A stretch of DNA of 64,000 nucleotides. Origin: Paulinella micropora. Its lineage: Eukaryota; Cercozoa; Imbricatea; Euglyphida; Paulinellidae. The notes below the pieces were generated by a model, which did no database searches, was not told the origin of the DNA, and was given only the letters and a program-made list of their open reading frames with translations. Where the stretch lies: the NCBI GenBank assembly GCA_019918135.1, contig WBZZ01002522.1:18501-82500 (forward strand), read 5' to 3'. Position numbers and translations under genes: made by a program. The stretch's first letter is position 1. Each line of letters begins with the position of its first letter. This document shows, piece after piece, positions 42,978 through 54,424 of this stretch.

Positions 42978-45601
42978 ATGTCGACAGAGACCGCCGAAGT
43001 GAGTGAATTCTCGGAGGCAGAACAAAGAAGAGAAGAAGAAGCAGGAGGAGGAGGAAGAGGACTGAATGAAGGAGGAGGAGGAGGAGATGAAGGAGTAGGG
43101 GGAGGAGTAGAAGAGGGCTGGGATGATGAAGGAGGATATGGAGGAGACGAAGATGAAGGAGGATTTGAACAAGAGACGGGAGGAGGAGGAGCATATGGTA
43201 ATCCCTTACCACCTGCCTACACGGGAGGAGGAGACGGGAGGAGGAGGAGCATATGGTAATCCCTTACCACCTGCCTACACGGGAGGAGGAGGACGAAAAA
43301 TGATCGACTTGATTCATAGTGATGGAGAGGAGATCACAGTGGAGGAACAACAGTGGGTGCAAGACCACTATGACCTCACTAAAGAAGAGTTGATAACAAG
43401 ATGAGGGGAGAGAAGGATACCTATGTGTGGATCCCTCAGCATCAAAGAAGAGAGAAAAGTCGTGCTAAGAAGGATGTCTATATCCTTTTATCAAACACAG
43501 CACAGCTCCTCGGCAAACTGGTCTCTGATCCAGAAAAGAGAAAGAAGATACAGCATATCAAGTTTGGGGACACACACACTCACCTTGAATTACTCGATGC
43601 TATCTTTGGGGTGTACACTCAGACCCTGATTTGGGAACGTTCATATGGCCCACGATGTGAGGGTTACCTCCAGTACACAAACCCAAGAGCAACGGCCAGA
43701 TTCCTCCCGACTGGTCAGGAGGCAGTCGATGTAACAAAAATGAAGACTAATCTGGGTTCGAAAAACTCGAGTGGCATATTTCATTTTTTCACGATGGAAA
43801 TGAAGGCCTTGGAGGAGGGGAAGGCAGAGATGGAAAAAATCATTAAGGCAGCAGGAGAAACTCATCCTGTGATTGATGAGTTAGAGAAGACCGACAGAGT
43901 TCTGACCAAGATCAGACTGTTGATGGGTGCGTTACTGCATAAGGAGGCATGGACGAGATGGATTCCTACCAAGGATCACTCTGTCCTTAAATCACTTAGT
44001 AACGCACCACCGGTCGCCAATAAAGCAGGTGTTGACTAATATGTGGAGAAATATAATTTTCTCAGATCTGCTTCTGAATTGGTGGCCTTTATCACTCATG
44101 CTCAAAAGCTGGTGATATCTGAGAAGAAGAAGGCGACAGAGAAGGCGGAGTTCGAGAAGGCAATGAGACTGGAAAGAATGAAAGCAAAAGTGAGTGGTGC
44201 AAAGACACACCCTCCGACATATTTTCCCCCACCAGCTCCTGCCCCACCAGCCCCTACAACCCCGGGCTCAACTACGGTGGTGGTCACAAACACGGAGAAG
44301 AAGGACAGACAAAATATCATAAATGCCTTCAAGGGGAAGAAAGGAGGAGTGGCAAGTCTCATGCTATATGCCAAGACGAGCTCAGACAAAGACTCTGATG
44401 CTTCGCTTTTGAGCAAGCTCAAAGAGATCAATGCCTGCATGAAGGCTTTTCCTTGCGACGAAACGCAGGAATACGAGGCCCTTGTTACTGTTTTTGACCA
44501 ATCTCTAGTCTCGGAGGGATTTGATCTGACACAGTACAAGTTTTTGAGAAAGAAGGAGGAGATTAAGAGAAACAATGCAACAGGCCTAGACGCTCAGTGT
44601 GAACTGGCGGTGGCCACACTCATTTCATATTTTCAATTTCATGGATACCAGCATCTCTGCACTGGTACTCTCATAGGATTTGAAATCTTTGAGACAGTGG
44701 CGATGAGTTTGAGGAGTGCTGTTGGCTTGGCGGCGACCCTTACGGAGGTAGTTTCCTCCTATGGGCTATTCTATGGCCGCAAGTCGATCATCCTCTATTT
44801 CTTCTCGGCGTTACACACAGTTAACCCGAGTAAGCTTACTCAGCTCATACAACAATGCTCGACGTTTAGCTCAATGAAGTCCAAGAACTTCCTCGAGACA
44901 CACGTGTTCGAAAATACGGTTCAAAGCGTTGCTCCGTCAGCACTGTTTCAAGAAGTGATGAGTGCATGCTCAAACATGGACTCGCTCACGGAGGCACATA
45001 CGGCACAGGCAGGCGGTGTACCTGTTGGTGCACAAGCCACGTACACAAACAGAGTTGCCGGTTGGAAGAGACAGAGAGAGAGCCAGACCTGAAGACCGCA
45101 TGTTGGAGGTGGTTCGCAGGCTTGCAGTGTAAGGCACAGATGGAGAACAGAGACTGCTCTTTCAATCATGATAGGCAGAACCCAACAGCAAGGGCAAATT
45201 TTCTGAGCAGGACGGAAGGCAAGGAACCGGGCCTTTTCAACATGCTTCAGATTGCCGTTTCGAACGAAGGTTGGTATGCCAATATGTGTGATGATGAGGA
45301 GTTACGAGAGGCAATCATTACCTACATGAAGAGGATGAAGGAGAAGAAGGATGAAAGGGAGAGACAAAAGAACTTAAAGGCCTCTCAAAGAGGACGAGGA
45401 GGAGGAGCAGGAGGAGGACGAGGAGGAGGACGAGGAGGAGGAACATGGAGAGGAGCCTCTAGATGGCAAGGAACCCCTCAGAGAGGAAGAGGAGGAGGTC
45501 GGGGATATATCCCTTATGGAGGGAGAGCTGTTCGAGCTCCAGCCCCCCCACCCAGAGGAGGAGGAGGCTCATGGGCAAGCTCCAACCCGAATTTCGGTCG
45601 A
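42978..45601 (+). pseudogene. Plus-strand retroelement gag, copy 1 (CCCH finger and RGG box)
   Basis: An acidic, Gly-rich N-terminus from ATG 42978 is followed by a helical region (KKDVYILLSNTAQLLGKLV, EKIIKAAGETHPVIDELEKT). An in-frame TAA (44037-44039) comes next, then a second alpha-helical domain (SASELVAFITHAQKLV, KFLRKKEEIKRNN). After a -1 frame step near 45090 comes a C-x8-C-x8-C-x3-H finger (CWRWFAGLQC, CSFNH) and an RGGG-rich tail (about 45390-45560), features of RNA-binding gag proteins. A 58-bp duplication and TGA at 43402 break the N-terminus in this copy. It is cut at 45601, where an unrelated repeat begins. No pol follows. Confidence 0.6.
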
Positions 45602-46427
45602 CAGAACCTGCCTCACGCACTACACACACTCTCCATCGCATCGCCAACGCCTCTACTCTCATGCCATATGGACTTTCAGCTGCTCCTAACAATACACATC
45701 ATGAGGTACGGGTGTCCCCGAGTGGAGCCAGATCGGACGGCGTGCCGCTGAAACTCCTTCCCCCACGTGGGTATAGAAGGCGCGAACCTAGCGGTACCTA
45801 TAGGGTCTTACAAACAAGTATAGTAATCCCAGCCGAAGCTGCTCAGTTAGAAATGCAACGGTGGAGGGTGTGAATGCATGGGGCAAGGCACTGCAACGCA
45901 GCAAGGCACTGCGACCGACTGAAGCCCCTCTCCAACGTGCGCTCATCATGTGTTCCAGTTAGGCAACCCCGAAGAAGCGAAGATAGGGAGGAGACAAAAC
46001 CCAGATAGGATGAAGATAGGATTAACATGAAGCCGAAATGGAGCCGAGTTGGAAGATGTCAACTCAGCACCATCTCGGCTCAATGTGAATCCTATCTTCA
46101 ACTCATCTCGGTACTGTTTCCTCCGAATGCTCACCTCAACAAGATCACCAAACCGGAACTGGAAGCCCCCAGGCATTTACTCAACAGGAAATTCGGCGAA
46201 AATAGGCTAACCAGGAAACCAGACTCAAACCAACAGCCAAGAAAAACGAGCCAACCAACAATCCAACAGACAACCCCACAACCTGCCTAGCCGAACCCCT
46301 ACCGAGTAAATGCACAGTTGAGAGTTGCGCATATCCAGGTGACCGCACTCCCCAAGCGGTCACCTTCGTGAGGAGATGCCCAACCACCTCCTCTTCCCAT
46401 AGAGTGCCATCTTGTGCACCACTCCAG
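45602..46427 (+). repeat. U830 repeat, copy 1
   Basis: About 825 bases that recur at 59491-60314 at about 98%. In both places it is followed by (AAT)n and minus-strand SINEs. Its left part carries a 90-codon open frame conserved in both copies (MPYGLSAAPNNTHHEV ... AEAAQLEMQRWRV). On the minus strand a frame with FQFRFGDLVEVSIRRKQY is also open. Origin unknown. Its right end (gagatgcccaaccacctcct to gcaccactcc) recurs in part at 62082-62134. Confidence 0.7.
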
Positions 46428-46453
46428 AATAATAATAATAATAATAATAATAA

Positions 46454-46626
46454 TGTATCTCCTGCCAATTGCTGAGCCAAAAGGCCATGTGCATCCAGTC
46501 CTCCATTCCATAAGGAAAGTCTCCACACCAATCTGTGGAATAAAGGAAGTGACGGCATAGAACATTACTCTAGGAGCTTTATACCAATCAGCCCATTGAA
46601 AAGGACCAATGGCCTATGTACTCCCT
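46454..46626 (-). repeat. R175 ATT-tailed repeat
   Basis: Minus-strand copy, tail at 46428-46453. Confidence 0.85.
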
Positions 46627-46669
46627 AATAATAATAATAATAATAATAATAGTAATAATAATAATAATA

Positions 46670-46936
46670 GTGCTTCTCTGTCAATGGCTGATGCATTTCT
46701 GCACATGCGCCTCCATCGTCTCACCCGTGAGGGGAGTACGAAGAATTGACGATAAGCTCTAATGACACCCCCGCAAGGGCAGTTCCAACACTTCCAGACG
46801 GGCCGGTATGTTCAATGAAAATACTGGTCCAGAAATAGACCGGTATGTTCAATGAAAATACTGGTGGCACCGACGGGAATCGAACTGGCGACAGGGCCCA
46901 GATGGTAGAACTTGACCACTGGGCTATCACGGTGCC
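46670..46936 (-). mobile_element. tRNA-derived SINE
   Basis: Full length; head ends cacggtgccc. Confidence 0.92.
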
Positions 46937-46938
46937 CA

Positions 46939-46969
<31 letters not shown>

Positions 46970-47235
46970 GTGCTTCTCTGTCAATGGCTGATGCATTTCT
47001 GCACATGCGCCTCCATCGTCTCACCCGTGAGGGGAGTACGAAGAATTGACGATAAGCTCTAATGACACCCCCGCAAGGGCAGTTCCAACACTTCCAGACG
47101 GACCGGTATGTTCCATGAAAATACTGGTCCAGACGGAGCGGTATGTTCAATGAAAATACTGGTGGCACCGACGGGAATCGAACTGGCGACAGGGCCCAGA
47201 TGGTAGAACTTGACCACTGGGCTATCACGGTGTCC
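46970..47235 (-). mobile_element. tRNA-derived SINE
   Basis: Full length; carries the variant middle unit ggtccagacggagcggta. Confidence 0.92.
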
Positions 47236-47259
47236 ATAATAATAATAGTAATAATAATA

Positions 47260-47525
47260 GTGCTTCTCTGTCAATGGCTGATGCATTTCTGCACATGCGC
47301 CTCCATCGTCTCACCCGTGAGGGGAGTACGAAGAATTGACGATAAGCTCTAATGACACCCCCGCAAGGGCAGTTCCAACACTTCCAGACGGACCGGTATG
47401 TTCAATGAAAATACTGGTCCAGACGGAGCGGTATGTTCAATGAAAATACTGGTGGCACCGACGGGAATCGAACTGGCGACAGGGCCCAGATGGTAGAACT
47501 TGACCACTGGGCTATCACGGTGTCC
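47260..47525 (-). mobile_element. tRNA-derived SINE
   Basis: Full length, same subfamily as its neighbour. The sequence upstream of its head (47560-47624) recurs at 62510-62575. Confidence 0.92.
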
Positions 47526-47527
47526 AA

Positions 47528-47566
<39 letters not shown>

Positions 47567-47624
47567 TTTAATAATTCAAGAAAAAATTATTATTCTTATT
47601 ACAATTTAACAGTGCATAACATAC

Positions 47625-50600
47625 AATGTGTCTTTTCGTTGCGAAGGAATTGAATCACTTTGGTTTCCGAGAATGCAGTTGTAACGAAAAGTTGAAACAT
47701 TCCGCAACGATGCAGATATCGTTGCTCATCTTCATACTTCTTCTTTCTCAGTATGTAAACGTCTTTGTTGCTTCTTGTCATTGCCCTTTTCTTCCTTCTT
47801 TTCGCTCTTCCTAAGCCTTCTTCTTTTCCTTCGATAGATCCTTCCAGTTGTCTGGTTTCTCTACCGCTACTTTCGCGTCTTGTGCTGTTTGACTACCTCT
47901 CTGTCTCGGTTATCGTGGTTGCTGTGTTTCATCTTCTTCATCTGATCCCTCCGGTGTGTCCAGCTCGTGTGGTTCTCTCTGCTCATCTATTTCCTCTGCC
48001 TTTCTCATCCTGTCTCTGTCGTAAACATATTTGGTCTTTGCTGCATTATGGTCTTTAAAAGCGTCGTGAAAACATGTCTCCGAGAGTTGTGCTAATACCA
48101 TATGCATATTCCTCTATCTGATAGTAGTAACTTTGCAAATCTTTCTTGTTTCCGCTAAACACCGGAGTGTGAGACAGCAACTGTCTCATGCTAAGTGCAT
48201 TGTGCCGAAATTCGCTATCACAGCGGCTCATAACCGTTGATTAGGTAAATACCCTGTCACTCACGGACCTAATATATTATACGCTGGTTGCTGAGAGATT
48301 CCGTTAGAATTTCAAGCCACGATACCAATCGACACTTTTAATCCGCACGTAGATAGCAGAACTGACAAACTCAAAAGAAATAATGAAACTGAAATAAAGT
48401 ACGCACGACTGTAATTATTATTAAATTGTCAGTGTCCAATCCTGAATGCTAATATGTACCGTTACGTCTGTTACAATAATTGACTATAACTATACGGTCA
48501 TTCTACTATGCAAATAAATTACTTCCCAGTCACAAAGCAATTACTAAAAGTAAAAACGTAGTTATCCTACCAACGGATGAGGAATACTTAACGTAGAAGG
48601 GACTAAGTAAGTACTCTCCAAGCCAAGCATAACAGACAGACCGGAACCGTCCATAGAGTAATGCCACTACTATGGTATACCGGGTGGGCAGGCATAAAAA
48701 CTATAACTTGATATTTAATCCAATGATGATTTAGTGAATTAAGACAAGTAACAGATATTAATATATACTTTTTACGCAGGATAATATTATCGTTAGGGCG
48801 AACATTAGCCGGGAAGTGGCTCTGAGAGTATGTTTCCTTTTTGTTGTTTCGCTCTGATAGTCTCCTACATTTTCCCTCAGTTCAGATGATAATGGTTTCC
48901 TCTGTAGGTATCCCCCCCCGGATAGCCGGTAAAAGGTACCTTTTCCTGGCGACAGGTGCACCAGCTTGTTTTTCAGTATTATTTGTCCGGATTGGACCTG
49001 ATGCCATTTTATTCCTGGTCTGTTGCCGTTTTCCTTTTTGGCTTCACTGAGCTAATATAACGAGACATCATCAAGTTGTCGTCTTTTGAGGACTGTGTTT
49101 GGTTGTATTACCGACTTTTTACGAGCTATCGGTGGGGCATTACATTTGGAGTCCACATCACTAGGGTGATTTCTTTCTGCTTTGCCACACATGCAACAGA
49201 GTGAATTTTCACTGACCTGTCTCACACGGGAACGTCAGACGAAAACAAATACTCCAACACAGCTCCCTCATAACTCTTTCACAAAACAAATAATTTGATT
49301 GGTCTCAAGCAGGTGTCTCGTACCCTCTAGCCCAATCAGTATCTGTGTGCTCACAAGGAGACATCAGATACAAACTCTCTGTCGTTCTTGCTGTTCTCAC
49401 ACAGAGACCAAGAAGAAGGAGGTGGACAGAAGAGTGAAGGAACACACACAAAACACAAACAAGCATAGGGACAGGAGCACAACACTCTACCCTTCTAGTT
49501 TGTGCATTTATCTGCATTATCTCACACATACGTCAGAGTATTTTTGCAACTCTCTGATCGTTTTCTAAAGATAGGTCTGAGAACCTATCCGACCGACTGT
49601 CGACTTCTCAAGGAGAGCTTTTCTAGCTTCTCTATTACTATCTGTGTGTAGGTCCAAGTGCCTCATACTAGATAGAATATAGAAAAGAAGGAGGAGAAAG
49701 TAATCTGAGTAAGGAGAACAAGAAATCGGAGAAAGTCTCAAAGACTATTTTTCTCAAACAAAAACAAACATACAAACAGTGTTTCACAGAGGACATGGAA
49801 TCTCACTCTACCCTCTCTATTAGTTTCTCTCTTCACTAGTCAATCGACTGAAGGAGGAACAGAACACAAACGAACAAAAACCAAACATAGGAGCTGACAC
49901 TGTCCTCCTGTTAATTACTACTACGACATCATGCCGACAGAGACCGCCGAAGTGAGTGAATTCTCGGAAGCAGAACAAAGAAGAGAAGAAGAAGCAGGAG
50001 GAGGAGGAAGAGGACTGAATGAAGGAGGAGGAGGAGGAGATGAAGGAGTAGGGGGAGGAGTAGAAGAGGGCTGGGATGATGAAGGAGGATATGGAGGAGA
50101 CGAAGATGAAGGAGGATTTGAACAAGAGACGGGAGGAGGAGGAGCATATGGTAATCCCTTACCACCTGCCTACACGGGAGGAGGAGGACGAAAAACGATC
50201 GACTTGATTCATAGTGATGGCGAGGAGATCACAGTGGAGGAACAACAGTGGGTGCAAGACCACTATGACCTCACTAAAGAAGAGTTGATAACAAGATGGG
50301 GGGAGAGAAGGATACCTATGTGTGGATCCCTCAGCATCAAAGAAGAGAGAAAAGTCGTGCTAAGAAGGATGTCTATATCCTTTTATCAAACACAGCACAG
50401 CTCCTCGGCAAACTGGTCTCTGATCCAGAAAAGAGAAAGAAGATACAGCATATCAAGTTTGGGGACACACACACTCACCTTGAATTACTCGATGCTATCT
50501 TTGGGGTGTACACTCAGACCCTGATTTGGGAACGTTCATATGGCCCACGATGTGAGGGTTACCTCCAGTACACAAACCCAAGAGCAACGGCCAGATTCCT

Positions 50601-52496
50601 CGCGACTGGTCAGGAGGCAGTCGATGTAACAAAAATGAAGACTAATCTGGGTTCGAAAAACTCGAGTGGCATATTTCATTTTTTCACGATGGAAATGAAG
50701 GCCTTGGAGGAGGGGAAGGCAGAGATGGAAAAAATCATTAAGGCAGCAGGAGAAACTCATCCTGTGATTGATGAGTTAGAGAAGACCGACAGAGTTCTGA
50801 CCAAGATCAGACTGTTGATGGGTGCGTTACTGCATAAGGAGGCATGGACGAGATGGATTCCTACCAAGGATCACTCTGTCCTTAAATCACTTAGTAACGC
50901 ACCACCGGTCGCCAATAAAGCAGGTGTTGACTAATATGTGGAGAAATATAATTTTCTCAGATCTGCTTCTGAATTGGTGGCCTTTATCACTCATGCTCAA
51001 AAGCTGGTGATATCTGAGAAGAAGAAGGCGACAGAGAAGGCGGAGTTCGAGAAGGCAATGAGACTGGAAAGAATGAAAGCAAAAGTGAGTGGTGCAAAGA
51101 CACACCCTCCGACATATTTTCCCCCACCAGCTCCTGCCCCACCAGCCCCTACAACCCCGGGCTCAACTACGGTGGTGGTCACAAACACGGAGAAGAAGGA
51201 CAGACAAAATATCATAAATGCCTTCAAGGGGAAGAAAGGAGGAGTGGCAAGTCTCATGCTATATGCCAAGACGAGCTCAGACAAAGACTCTGATGCTTCG
51301 CTTTTGAGCAAGCTCAAAGAGATCAATGCCTGCATGAAGGCTTTTCCTTGCGACGAAACGCAGGAATACGAGGCCCTTGTTACTGTTTTTGACCAATCTC
51401 TAGTCTCGGAGGGATTTGATCTGACACAGTACAAGTTTTTGAGAAAGAAGGAGGAGATTAAGAGAAACAATGCAACAGGCCTAGACGCTCAGTGTGAACT
51501 GGCGGTGGCCACACTCATTTCATATTTTCAATTTCATGGATACCAGCATCTCTGCACTGGTACTCTCATAGGATTTGAAATCTTTGAGACAGTGGCGATG
51601 AGTTTGAGGAGTGCTGTTGGCTTGGCGGCGACCCTTACGGAGGTAGTTTCCTCCTATGGGCTATTCTATGGCCGCAAGTCGATCATCCTCTATTTCTTCT
51701 CGGCGTTACACACAGTTAACCCGAGTAAGCTTACTCAGCTCATACAACAATGCTCGACGTTTAGCTCAATGAAGTCCAAGAACTTCCTCGAGACACACGT
51801 GTTCGAAAATACGGTTCAAAGCGTTGCTCCGTCAGCACTGTTTCAAGAAGTGATGAGTGCATGCTCAAACATGGACTCGCTCACGGAGGCACATACGGCA
51901 CAGGCAGGCGGTGTACCTGTTGGTGCACAAGCCACGTACACAAACAGAGTTGCCGGTTGGAAGAGACAGAGAGAGAGCCAGACCTGAAGACCGCATGTTG
52001 GAGGTGGTTCGCAGGCTTGCAGTGTAAGGCACAGATGGAGAACAGAGACTGCTCTTTCAATCATGATAGGCAGAACCCAACAGCAAGGGCAAATTTTCTG
52101 AGCAGGACGGAAGGCAAGGAACCGGGCCTTTTCAACATGCTTCAGATTGCCGTTTCGAACAAAGGTTGGTATGCCAATATGTGTGATGATGAGGAGTTAC
52201 GAGAGGCAATCATTACCTACATGAAGAGGATGAAGGAGAAGAAGGATGAAAGGGAGAGACAAAAGAACTTAAAGGCCTCTCAAAGAGGACGAGGAGGAGG
52301 AGCAGGAGGAGGACGAGGAGGAGGACGAGGAGGAGGAACATGGAGAGGAGCCTCTAGATGGCAAGGAACCCCTCAGAGAGGAAGAGGAGGAGGTCGGGGA
52401 TATATCCCTTATGGAGGGAGAGCTGTTCGAGCTCCAGCCCCCCCACCCAGAGGAGGAGGAGGCTCATGGGCAAGCTCCAACCCGAATTTCGGTCGA
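47625..52496 (+). repeat. Tandem segmental duplication, unit 2
   Basis: Second copy of 40672-45601. It starts right after a SINE-flanking AT-rich stretch and runs on into retroelement sequence that unit 1 lacks. Confidence 0.95.
49218..49574 (-). other. Inverted segment, unit 2 orientation
   Basis: Reverse complement of 42271-42621, with three extra bases (ata) at its right edge. Confidence 0.9.
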
Positions 52497-52583
52497 GCTC
52501 AGGCCTACAACACTGCCTCGGAGACCGATACGTCATCCCACCCGGACACTACTCAAGGTAATCGTTTCGAAGTGGTGGAATGA
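49931..52583 (+). pseudogene. Plus-strand retroelement gag, copy 2
   Basis: As copy 1 but without the 58-bp duplication. The N-terminal frame (49931-50524) is open past a G6 run at 50298-50303, where a -1 step enters the frame encoding KDVYILLSNTAQLLG. An in-frame TAA at 50932-50934 is shared with copy 1. A second -1 step near 51980 leads into the CCCH finger and RGGG tail, which ends at 52583. The protein probably packages element RNA. All frame steps run in the same direction. Confidence 0.6.
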
Positions 52584-52633
52584 CTGGAGGGGGAAGAAAA
52601 GAGGAAGGAGAAGACTGTGAAGTTTAACTCTAA

Positions 52634-54424
52634 GTCACAGTGCTTTCTAATGCTGTTGTGCAGACTGGGCCAACGCTTCCTCAATCTGAATACAAAGATG
52701 TGGGTACACAGAGACTGCAGCCCCAAGGTATTTTCATACCCGTTCATACAGCACGGTTACCAATGATAACTGATGCAAATAGGAAGGCGAGACTTGCGAT
52801 GGAGGCGAGGAGGCCAATGGCAGACGTATCGCCTCTGCCAAGCAAACAACCACGAACAGACTCAATGTCTACGGTCGCGGCGGGTGGCGAGCAAAAAGAC
52901 AATGTGTGTACTCAAGTGCCACAAGACAATGTCGCTCACATAGTAAACGCACCAGTACCGCAGAATAATAAAAATGTTAATGAGGTGAAGCAGGAGGAGA
53001 AGAAGGAGGAGTTGAAAAACTTAGAGACAAGACTCCAAAATTTGGAACGTAAAGTTCTTGTTCTCGCAGTCAATATACACAGGCCCGATGCTCTGTGTTA
53101 TACGGAACTTTATTGTGAAACATTGAAGACAATATTAAAAGTTGGTAATGATACGATGGCGAATATTAATATTGTTGGCAGGAAGTTTTTTAATCGATGC
53201 CGGGACTGGGTGGACGGAAATATGAAAAATTCGACTGGCATTCTGAAGGGAGTGGGTAGCCGGACGGTCATCACGGGAATCATCACACTGACCTTTAAAT
53301 TGAAATCCGCACGAGTATACCGCATGGACCTTTATGTCGTCCCCGGTTACCACGTGTCAATATTACTATCGTATGACCAATTGGCTACGATGGGGGCTGT
53401 GATTCATTGCGCCGCACGGCGAGTGATATATGGAGTAAAAAGAGGAGAAAGAACGATATTGATCCCTTCAACGCTACTGACTCTTATGATGCTTATGAGC
53501 TGAGTCTAGCGACGGATCACAAAAAGATGGCCATCGCACATGAGGCACTTGAGGTGTACGTTCACCCCCATGTCGTAAGACCGGATGAGCTGTCCTGGAC
53601 CGACAATTGGGAATCCCAAGTGTGCACTGTCACAGTTCCGACATGCCATTGGGACAAAAAGTCTATTGATGACTTAATCGAGAAGCGAAAGGAGATTATA
53701 TGTGTCGCACAAAGAAGCCAGTCGTTGGCGAGATTCGCGGAAGGAGTAGGAACAGATGTCCATATTACTAACGGATACTGTTTCCATGCGAAAGTAGGAG
53801 AAGAAAAAAGGGAGGCGTTTGTACCAAGGAGAACGGGGCGAATCCCGGATACTCCACCAGAAACTATTAAAAGTTTTACTACTGATTTCTGGGGTGACGA
53901 GCCGACGTGGCCGCGTTCACTAACTGAAGTGAAGAAATGCTTACGGACTTTATTCGAAAATAATAAGCAGTATACTATTATCCTGCCATATAATGAGAAG
54001 GCGATATGGGCGCAGGAAATAAGGGACCGGCTTATTGATCATCCTATACCGGTACCCTCTCGCAAGCAACAGCTAGTGGTGGCTTGTCGTATGGGAACTC
54101 GTGAGCAGAGCAGTGCATACAAGCGGAAGCTCAGAGACCTCGACAAGTTGAAATTGATACCGCAAGCATTCACATGCTTTGATGGTTTTTACACCCGTAA
54201 AGCTCCTTTGCAATACGCGAGACTCATTGACATGCTGGTGGAGCTCGGTAAAGATGATGAGCCGGACACGGTCACATATGAAAAGACGGTCCTATATGAT
54301 GTCTCGAAAGAGGACTTAGGCTTGGAGGAGGACAGAGAACCCCTCAAGCAACATAAGCAGATGTCTGATGAAGATTTTCAAGAGGCGGCGCGGAAAATAT
54401 TGGAAGAAGGAGTAGGCACGGAGA
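52634..54424 (+). pseudogene. Retroelement protease and pre-RT region, continuing copy 2
   Basis: Frame 52634-53503 has a Lys/Glu coiled-coil stretch (KQEEKKEELKNLETRLQNLE) and then a retropepsin-like domain: GNDTMANINIVGRKFF, where a DTG box would be expected, and LYVVPGYHVSILLSYDQL. After a further -1 step, frame 53407-54444 continues with a region that also precedes RT in the gypsy remnant at 6484-9033 (CLRTLFENNK, RDRLIDHPIPVPSRK), so both belong to one family. The sequence stops at 54424, before RT, where LINE sequence begins. DTM instead of DTG would probably inactivate the protease. Confidence 0.7.

Larger units (their letters stand above)
40672..45601 (+). repeat. Tandem segmental duplication, unit 1
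   Basis: Matches 47625-52496 at about 99%, offset 6953 bases. Differences: a 350-bp inversion at 42271-42621, a 58-bp tandem duplication in gag (about 43175-43290) and scattered SNPs. The unit contains the 5' part of the minus-strand gag, the leader and the whole plus-strand gag. Confidence 0.95.
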
